Shown piece by piece: positions 57,170-64,000 of a stretch of 64,000 bases of DNA. Origin of the DNA: Simmondsia chinensis (lineage: Eukaryota > Streptophyta > Magnoliopsida > Caryophyllales > Simmondsiaceae). The stretch's first letter is position 1; every line of letters begins with the position of its first letter. The DNA lies in NCBI GenBank assembly GCA_018398585.1, contig JAGTTD010000016.1:29125212-29189211 (forward strand). The letters run 5' to 3'. The translations under genes and the position numbers were made by a program. The notes under the pieces are model-generated. The model ran no database searches. It worked only from the letters and a program-made list of their open reading frames with translations, and was not told the DNA's origin.

Positions 57170-57583
57170 AAATTTTACGTTGAAAACGCTGACATGTCGT
57201 AGTTTATATGTTATCATAGTCCTATATTACATCAATATTTGCTATTTGAAATTGACTGAATTTTGACAAAACTGACTTTGTTCCAATGTAGAATACCTAG
57301 ATAATAAAATTTGTAAACTTTAGAGTATCTCACTGTACATATGAAAAATACTGAGATATTTTGATGATAAATATTCAAAGCTCATGATGGTTAAATGAAA
57401 ATTTTACAAAACTTTTTTTGTCCTACGTACATTTCCCACAAAATTAGGGTCATTTACAATATATTGTCACGTACCTGAGTTTTTTGAGCAAGTTTGCTAG
57501 TTTAAATTCATATTGTTTTTATAAATAAAAAGCTTGGTCAAAATTCATTAACTTATAAAATATTAGATCTGATTACATTCATA

Positions 57584-57826
57584 AAGGAAAAAAGAACATA
57601 CTCAGTGCCTTAAGGGCCCCCGCCTAAGCAGGGTCTGGGGGGACGGATGTGCGCAGCCTTCCTCCTTCAGGGTGTTAACCTAAAGAGAGGTTGTTTCCCA
57701 ATGCCCCCAACCTAGGGGTGAAGACTTCCCAGGAGGTCACCCATCCTGGTACTACTCTCGCCCAAGCACGCTTAACTTCGGAGTCCTAATGGAATCCGGT
57801 GACGGCGTGTTGGTGCCCTCTTTGGT
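57584..57826 (-). mobile_element. 5S rRNA-headed SINE, full length, copy M (reference copy of subfamily II)
   Basis: 243 bp between perfect 17-bp duplications ATCTGATTACATTCATA (57567-57583 and 57827-57843), which fix both ends. Minus strand starts ACCAAAGAGGGCACCAACAC; the 5S-like block follows (GTCACCGGATTCCATTAGGA; AAGTTAAGCGTGCTTGGGCG; GGATGGGTGACCTCCTGGGA) to AAGTCTTC. It then joins the RTE-LINE tail (CTAGGTTGGGGGCATTGGG; GAGGAAGGCTGCGCACATCC; TTAGGCGGGGGCCC) and ends GAGTATGTTCTTTTTTCC. No LTR, primer-binding site or second 5S block is present. Confidence 0.95.
57732..57778 (-). promoter_or_regulatory. 5S-type internal Pol III control region in SINE copy M
   Basis: Box A AAGTTAAGCGTGCTTGGGC (57778-57760), intermediate element GAGAGTAGT (57759-57751) and box C GGATGGGTGACCTCC (57746-57732), in the order and near-identical sequence of plant 5S rRNA genes. 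By family knowledge this is the TFIIIA/TFIIIC site; activity in the SINE is inferred. Confidence 0.8.
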
Positions 57827-57843
57827 ATCTGATTACATTCATA

Positions 57844-58779
57844 TCTGTAGCAACTCCTTCTAAAGTATTAATGCAGTGAAGATAACGCACATTATGTCAA
57901 TTAAGTTTTATTTGACGGTGTTACCCATGACAACAATGTTGAGCACGAGAAATGACATATGATCGATAGTGCCAAGTATTCCGTCACTTGATTGGAAGAC
58001 AAATTGCTATATTTCTTATCAGCAACAATAAAAACCGTAATATTTTTTAAAGGGTAATATTATTGGCAAAGTAGAATTATTATTGCTAGAACTAGACTGT
58101 AGTTTTCAATGAAATTTATGGCTCTTATTGTTTGGAAGTGACATTATTGCTTTCACAATAATAAATTTTGCCAACGAATAACCAAGATTGTCAAAATCGG
58201 AATTCTATATAAGATCGGTGAGGGGAGTCAGCAGAATCCAAATTGTAAGATTTTGCTCTATATATAAATAAATTATTTATATTGACTTTGAGAGAAAAAG
58301 AGAAAATAATTTTTAAAATTTGTATAATTAAATTTTTTTTTTTTTAAATGCCATGTAAGAAAAACTGACAGATCTTAACATCGTTAACATTAAGGTGTGA
58401 CATTGAAAATTTTTGAAAAGTTTGGGTGAATTTTTTGTAAAATTAGAAAATGTAGGCAGTTTTTTGTTAGGTGATTTTAATAAATAATCTATTTTCATAA
58501 ATTTTGCCCTTCTATTTTTTCTAGCATACCAGCACGTAACGTGCAAATAGGCAATTAGGCATGTATTTGTTTTTGCTCGAATAAGTAGAATCGTTCATAG
58601 AATTGCAATTCTATTCCGATTTTACTTAAGTGTGATTTTTTAAGCAATTTGGACTGACAGACTAAGATATGCGATCCAAATCGCGATTTTAACGACCATG
58701 ACAATAACAACTCATTTTTTAAAATGAAAGACTGCTTTACGACAATTTACATTGGTTTGGGAAGAAAGTTGATAAAATG
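57844..58779. other. AT-rich intergenic DNA
   Basis: Only a partial relative of the 28150-28665 MITE is recognisable (58370-58500). Confidence 0.4.
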
Positions 58780-59587
58780 AGCTATTGCCCAAAATGGCTC
58801 AAAATAAAAAAATATTATTTAAAATAGCCTATTTTAAAAATTATTTACCCAAATGGTCTCCATGTCATCAAATTTGAACTTTTTTTTTGTTTTGGAAATA
58901 CCTCCTCTCTATAATAATAATTTTAAATACAATAATTTATGTTAAATGTTATATAAATAAACAACCATTATTATATAACTGTAATCATGAGTAAATTAAA
59001 AAATTATGTATAGATTATATTATTTTATATTTAACAAACAACTTAATTTAAATTTTTTATTATAAATTACATATATAATTAAACTAAAACGCATGTTATA
59101 AAGCTAAATATAACATGGGAACATACCCAGTGGATCAAGGGTTCCCGCCTACGCAGGTTCTGGGGGGGCGGATGTACGTAACCTTCCCCCTTTAGAGTAT
59201 TAACCTGAAGAGAGACTGTTTCCCAGTGCCCACAACCTGAGGGTGAACTTCTCAGGAGGTCACCCATTCTGGTACTACTCTCGCCCAAGCACGCTTAATT
59301 TCAGAGTTCTCACGGGATTCGGTGACGGCGTATTGGTACCCTCTTTGGTAAATATAACACGATAATAAAAATATAATTAATATATTTAATTTAATTAATA
59401 ATTAATAATTTATTAAAAATTAAATAAAAAATTTAAAAAGGTTTAAGGTGTCAAGTACCCCAAAATACAAAAAGAAAAAAATTAATTTTTAAAATTGATG
59501 TCATGAAGGCCATTTGGGAAAATATTTTTTAATATAGGTCATTTTGGGTAATAGATTTTTTTTTGGGCCATTTTGGACAACAACTCT
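58780..59587. mobile_element. Long-TIR MITE (Mutator-like, 9-bp duplication), split by SINE N
   Basis: Left arm AGCTATTGCCCAAAATGGCT, right arm in reverse complement AGAGTTGTTGTCCAAAATGG, arms about 80 bp. 9-bp target duplication with one mismatch GATAAAATG / GACAAAATG (58771-58779 and 59588-59596), which suits Mutator-type elements. SINE N is nested inside. Confidence 0.78.
59116..59349 (-). mobile_element. 5S rRNA-headed SINE, full length, copy N (subfamily II)
   Basis: Minus strand ACCAAAGAGGGTACCAATAC, 5S block with box A AAATTAAGCGTGCTTGGGCG, LINE tail, end GGGTATGTTCCCATG. Target duplication AAATATAACA (59106-59115 and 59350-59359). Nested in a MITE. Confidence 0.92.
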
Positions 59588-59660
59588 GACAAAATGGTAA
59601 TATTATTTGGAAAAATATTTCGTACCCCAATTTTTATTTAATATATTTACATTATAATAT

Positions 59661-59868
59661 TATTTTCAGTTAAGTATGTTTAAGCAAGAATAGTACCAGG
59701 ATGTGTGATCTCTTGGGACGTCCTCGTGTTGCCAACACTATAAGGTTGAGGTCCTCAGAAACAGCTTCTCGACAGGGTTACACCTGAAGGGGTCAAGGCT
59801 GCGTACATTCACTCCTTCCAGACCTCGCTTATGTGAGAGTCCTTAAGGCATTGGGTCTGTTGTTATTA
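59661..59868 (+). mobile_element. 5S rRNA-headed SINE, 5'-truncated in the 5S part, copy O (subfamily I)
   Basis: Starts within the 5S region (CAGTTAAGTATGTTTAAGCA), keeps the 5S 3' end GTCCTCGTGTTGCCAAC as copy G does, then the LINE tail (AAGGCTGCGTACATTCACTC) and TTGTTATT. Duplication TTTA(C/T)ATTATAATAT (59646-59660 and 59869-59883). It lies 54-68 bp upstream of tRNA-Ala. Confidence 0.88.
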
Positions 59869-59936
59869 TTTATATTATAATATAGAAGAAAATTAAATTT
59901 AGTTTTTTAAAATAAAGCATTAAAGGAAGAATAGAA

Positions 59937-60009
59937 GGGGATGTAGCTCAAATGGTAGAGCGCTCGCTTTGCATGCGAGAGGTACAGGGTTCGATCCCCT
60001 GCATCTCCA
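59937..60009 (+). tRNA. tRNA-Ala-UGC: tRNA-Ala (anticodon UGC)
   Basis: 73 nt. Acceptor GGGGATG pairs with CATCTCC; D arm GCTCAAATGGTAGAGC; anticodon stem CTCGC/GCGAG with loop TTTGCAT gives UGC; T arm CAGGGTTCGATCCCCTG. T-rich terminator (CTTTCTTTTC) follows. No intron. A 5S-headed SINE lies directly upstream. Confidence 0.97.
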
Positions 60010-60096
60010 ATCCCCTTTCTTTTCAGCCTTTTTTATTTTATTTTATATAACTCTTTCAGCCATCTAATAGACGATGAATGAAGTATCTAATTTTAT

Positions 60097-60449
60097 GGTT
60101 ATTTACGGCCAATTTAGTCTTTGTACTTTAATTGTATCAATTTAGTCCTTATGCAATTCAAATTATGTCAATTTAGTCATATAATGAAAACTAAAGTTAA
60201 ATTAACGACATATTTTTAACTATTTGGTTATGTATAATGCAAATGACCTAATAAAAACTCATTCAGCAACTCAATTTAAACTCACCTGTGACCCAAACAT
60301 TTAAAATTTTGTCACAACTCATTGCTAATTTTACTTTGGGACTAAATTGAAACAAAGTAAATAGTATAGGGACTAAATTGACACAATTAAAAGTATAAGA
60401 ACTAAATTGACATAATTGGTAAGTATAAAGACTTTTCGCGTAAATAACC
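60097..60449. mobile_element. MITE of the GGGTTATTTACACC family
   Basis: Left GGTTATTTACGGCC, right CGCGTAAATAACC, with paired 'tagtctttgtactttaatt' and 'taagtataaagactttt' blocks. A direct repeat TAATTTTAT flanks it (60088-60096 and 60452-60460), suggesting a 9-bp duplication. Confidence 0.72.
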
Positions 60450-60529
60450 CTTAATTTTATGTACGAATTTATATTAAGATTGGTAAAATTCAAGACTACT
60501 GGCATATACCAAAAAGTAAAAAAAATTAC

Positions 60530-60917
60530 GGGTTATTTAGATTTTACTACCCTGACCTTTTTGGCAATTATAACAAGGACCCTGACGTTTCGGCATTATT
60601 AAAAAATACTCCGAGGTTTTATCGTATTAATAAAAAGGACCCTCTCCGGCCATCTAACGTCATTTTGAAAGGTTTTTGGGCCATCTGGTTTATTTCGATT
60701 CGATCTGGATTTGCATGATAATTACCGCGAAGGTTTTTGGACCACTCGGAATCATGATTTTCCCCGCTTTGAAAGGGAAGTCATTTTCCCTTATTTGGTA
60801 GAGATTGTCCTTTTTATTAATACAATAAAACCTTTGGGTCCTTTTTAATAGTTCCAAAACGACAGAGTTCCTTTTATAATTACCAAAAAGGTCCGGATAG
60901 TAAAATATAAATAATCC
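60530..60917. mobile_element. Palindromic MITE (GGACCTTTTTGG family)
   Basis: Left arm GGGTTATTTAGATTTTACTA, then CCTGACCTTTTTGGCAATTA; right arm, in reverse complement, GGATTATTTATATTTTACTA, then TCCGGACCTTTTTGGTAATT. Arms of about 75 bp; centre non-coding. Confidence 0.8.
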
Positions 60918-61123
60918 AAATATTAAAATAGGACTGTGTAAGAAAATATCAAAAAACTTAGATGTATAAAAAGAATATTTGCAACAGAATTTGTTTACAA
61001 AACACGAAAAAGTATTTTCATTACACTGACTATGCCAATGTATATAATACGTCATGCATCTCCACTGGGGATGGCTGTAAATAAGCCAAGCGATAAATTA
61101 GGAAATGCTCAGCTCCCTTTAAA

Positions 61124-61364
61124 CCAAAGAGGGCACCAATACGCCATCATCGGATCTCATGAGAACTCCGAAGTTAAGTGTGTTTGGACGAGAGTAGTAC
61201 CAGGATGGGTGACCTCCTAGGAAGTCCTCACTTTCAGGTTGGGGGCACCGGGAAACAACCTCTCTTCAAGTTAACACCCTGAAGGGGGAAGGCTGCGTAC
61301 ACCCGCTCCCCCGGACCCTGTGTAGGCAGGAGGCCTTGAGGCACTGGGTATGTTCCTTTCTTTT
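61124..61364 (+). mobile_element. 5S rRNA-headed SINE, full length, copy P (subfamily II)
   Basis: CCAAAGAGGGCACCAATACG, 5S block (GAGAACTCCGAAGTTAAGTG; AGAGTAGTACCAGGATGGGT), LINE tail (GGAAGGCTGCGTACACCCG) and end GGTATGTTCCTTTCTTTT. 14-bp duplication CAGCTCC(C/T)TTTAAA (61110-61123 and 61365-61378). Confidence 0.92.
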
Positions 61365-61374
61365 CAGCTCCTTT

Positions 61375-61790
61375 TAAATCCGAGCTGACTCGGCTTGTTT
61401 AGCATACTGACTTGAGTTTGATCCGAATGAAACTCGAGCTTGTAAGCTTGTAAGTCTAAACGAGCTTAAATGAACCTACATATTACAATTTATTAGCGAG
61501 CATATGCCCAACGGAATTTAATTTAAGCCTAGATGAGTCAAGTTTCAAACATATATTGGGTTTAATTGAGCCTAAATAAGTCAAGCTTAGTTCAGAACTT
61601 GTCAAACTTAGTCGGAGCTCAACCAAGCTGAGCTGAGCCCGAGCGTATGACTATTTGAGCTTGAGCTTAAAATTTCCAAGTTAGGCACACCTCGAGCTGA
61701 ACTTGAGTCGAGCCATAAGCAAATGAGCCAAACCTCAAGCCAGGTGACCTTGGACTTGGTTCAACTTATTTAAATCCCTACAACACTATG
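61375..61790. repeat. GAGCTTGA/CGAGCT-rich degenerate repeat
   Basis: Very dense 'actcgagcttgtaagc', 'gagcttgagcttaaa' and 'tcgagctgaacttgag' words; the clearest example in the window of the dispersed family seen at 15180 and 46010. Confidence 0.6.
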
Positions 61791-61919
61791 ACTTTCAGTC
61801 ATAGGCTATTCGGTCAAACTATAAAAACACTGTTTTTTTTCGAAAGTATTTTTACAGAAGCTCTTATAAAAAATGTTTCAATAGGGATATTTTTTGAAAG
61901 TATTTTTCTTTTTGTCCAT

Positions 61920-62400
61920 CACGAGGGTGTCTCAGTTGGTGGCGTCTCCTAACCATACGATCATCGCCCATTGGTCAATAGTTCGAGCTCGAATATCTGA
62001 CACCGAGAGCAGATTCCGGCTGCGAGGAGACCGGAGCTCTGGGGAAAGTGGACGATTGGGCCAGGGAGTGGACGCCGGAAATACCGGGGGAAAATGAGCC
62101 ACCGCCAATCGTCGCCGAGGAGTCACGGGCTTCGAGCATTCTGGTCGTCTTCTTCGAGGAGGAGAGCGTCGCAGACATGATCGAGGGCCCCCACCACTTC
62201 CAATCCGGATCGCACCTTAGCCACCGCCTTGACGTCGCTCCCTCTGCTGCACTCCAAAAGCTGATACAGCCGTCGCTGCAGAGGCTTCTTGATGTCAGGG
62301 TTGGGGTTACGGGGGTCACGAAGGAGAGGAAAATGGAGCCGGCTGGGGGTTTTGACATGGAATGCCCTAATTACGATTTTGCCCCTAACTTGTATTTAAA
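61920..62400 (+). other. tRNA-like head and GC-rich segment of unknown origin
   Basis: 61924-61992 has A- and B-box-like motifs (GGGTGTCTCAGTTGGTGGCG; TAGTTCGAGCTCGA) as in tRNA-derived SINEs. From 62010 to 62360 the DNA is unusually GC-rich with overlapping open frames on both strands (for example plus-strand MDDWAREWTPEIPGENEPPP). I see no domain and no conserved motif; it may be retroelement DNA, since an LTR follows. Confidence 0.4.
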
Positions 62401-62485
62401 TATTTTAATATTTGACCCTGGTGGGTTACTAATTCGGCTATCAATACCGAGATCCTTGAGGACAATGATCTTTATAAGGGGGGAG
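62400..62485 (+). pseudogene. C-terminal end of a gypsy-type polyprotein plus polypurine tract
   Basis: In the third plus-strand frame, INTEILEDNDLYKGGSVDTG resembles the '...NLEDK...KGG' end common in plant Ty3/gypsy pol proteins. The purine-rich tract AAGGGGGGAG (62476-62485) abuts the LTR start, as a plus-strand primer site would. Confidence 0.5.
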
Positions 62486-62740
62486 TGTTGATACAGGATA
62501 AATATAGTATTATTAGTAGATAGTCTTATATTAATAATAATATAGGTAATATTAGGCAATTAAGATAAGATTAGTGCTAGTATTAGTTATCCCCCTTCCC
62601 TTTTATAAATAGAGGCCTTGGGCCTTGTATTAGGGCATCAAATCAAATTATGAATGAAGAATTTGAATTTCTCTCTCCCTTTAACCTCTAAACCCTTTTT
62701 TTCTCCCTTAAACCTCTAATTTTTGATCTTTATTGTATCA
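62486..62740 (+). mobile_element. 3' LTR of a truncated gypsy-like retrotransposon
   Basis: Starts TGTTGATACAGG directly after the purine tract, contains a TATA element (TTTTATAAATAGAGGCC, 62602-62618) and a CT-rich leader, and ends TGTATCA, the reverse complement of the TGATACA near its start. No matching 5' LTR lies in the window. Confidence 0.65.
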
Positions 62741-62744
62741 TCTC

Positions 62745-63470
62745 ACTAAGAATATACTAATAATTTACCTGCTCATAGAGACTTTTGAACTGTTCTTATG
62801 GGCAGGGATCGGTTGGGGCAACCCAATCCCTCCTCACCCCCCCCCCTTCCCAAAAAAAAAAAAAAATTTATTTGAAAAGTTTTTTCCTTTTGCTTTCACT
62901 TTTACTTTAAAGTTTGAAGAATTTTTTCTTGCTTCTATTTATAATAACAATCCAATGTCTCAAAGAGGCTTTATCAAAGTAAGAATTTTTTTTTTTTTTT
63001 ACCTCAATTTCAAAACAAAAAAAGTAGCTTTTCATTTTATTTAAATAAAATTTTTTTTTCTAAACCAAACACCATTAACAGAAGTATTTGTTTTAGTGAG
63101 ACGTTTGTTACACTTCTGCAATCTCATACTGCCAGTGGAGTCAGTCATACAACATTTTAGAGGCCACAACCAAAAATTTTAAATGAAGCTCTTCATATAT
63201 AATAAATTTAAAATTTCAATTGACAAAACTTATCAATATTAACAATTAATACTTTAGAAATTATAATTTCAAAAATTGGGGACCCCTAAAATTTAAAAAA
63301 CCGAAGCAATTACTTGAATCGCTTGAGGTTAAAATCCAACTCCGACTGTCACTTTCTCTAGTTCTCCTAAGAAGAGGAGAGACACAGAGTATAATGCACT
63401 TCCCTTTCACTTTCTGGGGCTCTGTATTATGTTATATGGTCCCCTTTCCTGTAATGCATTTTTCACCCGA
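62745..63470. other. AT-rich intergenic DNA
   Basis: C-run (62836-62847), A-run and T-run homopolymers; nothing coding. Confidence 0.45.
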
Positions 63471-63985
63471 AGTCATTGTACTTTACCGGTATATCAATTT
63501 AATCCTTATACTTTTATTTGTGTCAAATTAATCCATTTGATGATTCTAATATAAACCCACATATTGGCCCATTTAAACTAACCATTGATCGGTCTACTAA
63601 AAATTTTATTGCTAAGTTTTATGCAAGGACTAAATTAACACAATGTCAATTGTACAAGAGTTAAATTAATTAAAAAAAAAAAAAAGCAACATTTCCAAGT
63701 GTCCCAAGGGCTCCTGCCTAAACAGGGACTGGGGGTTGGATGTACGTAGCTTGCCCCCTTCTGAATGCTACCCCGAAGGGAGACTGTTTTGGAGAACCCC
63801 CAACCCGAGAGGTGCAACACGAGGACTTCCCAAGAGGTCACCCATCTTGGTACTACTCTCACCCAAACACGCTTAACTTTAGAGTTGTAATGGGATTTGG
63901 AACTTGCATGTTGGTACAAGGGCTAAATTGACATAATTAAATTTACAAAGACTAAATTGACACTATATTTTCTCTTCAAAACCCA
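63470..63985. mobile_element. MITE of the GGGTTATTTACACC family, split by SINE Q
   Basis: Contains 'tcattgtactttaccggtatatcaatttaatcc' at left and 'ctaaattgacataattaaatttacaaagactaaattgacac' at right, the family's paired blocks. SINE Q lies in its right half. The right terminus may fall outside the window. Confidence 0.6.
63668..63913 (-). mobile_element. 5S rRNA-headed SINE, copy Q (intermediate form)
   Basis: Minus strand has the 5S block (CTAAAGTTAAGCGTGTTTGG; AGATGGGTGACCTCTTGGGA) and, as in subfamily I, the 5S 3' end GTCCTCGTGTTGCACC. It then has the LINE tail (GGTTGGGGGTTCTCC; AAGCTACGTACATCC), ending AATGTTGC plus a T16 run. Duplication GTACAAG(A/G)G(T/C)TAAATT (63652-63667 and 63914-63929, two mismatches). 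Confidence 0.88.
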
Positions 63986-64000
63986 AACTCTTCATTACAA

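Larger units (their letters stand above)
56027..57390. mobile_element. MITE cluster of the ATTATCACTTAGGTACC family
   Basis: Begins 'gaaaaattatcatttaggta'; an inverted end 'ggtacctaagtgataatttt' occurs at about 56583-56604, and a second, more decayed copy continues to about 57390. A 338-bp G/T-rich insertion (56832-57169) interrupts the second copy. Confidence 0.6.

Noticed and set aside
56832..57266. A gene in the G/T-rich stretch
   Set aside because: Stops in all frames except short ones; A tail and flanking direct repeat point to LINE 3' UTR.
57584..57826. Functional 5S rRNA genes
   Set aside because: The 5S-like blocks are single, mutated, fused to a LINE tail and bounded by target duplications, not tandem 5S units with terminators.
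62048..62491. A 147-codon frame as a host gene
   Set aside because: Overlapping frames are open on both strands because of high GC; no domain seen; it runs into a gypsy-like end and an LTR.
1..64000. CRISPR arrays, operons, riboswitches or other prokaryotic features
   Set aside because: The window is plant nuclear DNA with spliced genes; the direct repeats seen are target duplications, microsatellites or tandem arrays.

Overview
This is nuclear DNA from a flowering plant, most likely a eudicot. It is AT-rich, its genes are broken by many GT-AG introns, it carries plant-type nuclear tRNA genes, and most of it is decayed or nested small transposable elements. I cannot name the species.

Four protein genes can be reconstructed, all on the minus strand: (1) an F-box/FBA protein, 5409-7391, 2 exons, 375 aa; (2) a DEAH-box RNA helicase of the RID1/DEAH10 (animal DHX33) type, 16965-26296, 12 exons, 707 aa; (3) an ASNSD1-type asparagine-synthetase-domain protein, 30686-44320, 14 exons, 640 aa; (4) an unrecognised serine-rich protein with a Phe/Cys-rich tail, 48720-51430, 3 exons, 451 aa. 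In all four the exon phases join without a frameshift. Three intact nuclear tRNA genes are present: Thr(CGU) 44433-44504, Pro(AGG) 55700-55771 (minus) and Ala(UGC) 59937-60009.

The accessory DNA is the unusual part. About 17 short retroposons share one 3' body. Nine of them carry a head derived from 5S rRNA, with the internal Pol III control region still recognisable, fused to a tail that matches the 3' end of an RTE-type LINE. A truncated copy of such a LINE (10150-10727) lies in the window with its own target-site duplication. Most copies have 10-20 bp target-site duplications. They behave as a 5S rRNA-derived SINE family (two subfamilies with different 3' ends) plus headless, 5'-truncated relatives. 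All three tRNA genes have one of these insertions about 54-80 bp away.

Other elements are a hAT-like MITE in a RID1 intron, a solo LTR with a 5-bp duplication in an ASNSD1 intron, a gypsy-like 3' end with LTR near 62.5 kb, L1-type LINE remnants (7530-8750, 45258-45444, probably 56832-57169), and many palindromic MITEs of several families into which the SINEs have inserted.

Layout: 0-5.4 kb repeats only; 5.4-7.4 kb F-box gene; 7.5-16.9 kb LINE and MITE remnants, a degenerate tandem array and two orphan reading frames; 17-28 kb RID1; 28-30.7 kb AT-rich repeats; 30.7-44.3 kb ASNSD1; 44.4-48.7 kb tRNA-Thr and repeats; 48.7-53.3 kb the Ser/Cys-rich gene; 53.4-64 kb nested MITEs and SINEs with two tRNA genes. 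The protein genes look like unrelated neighbours, not a functional cluster.
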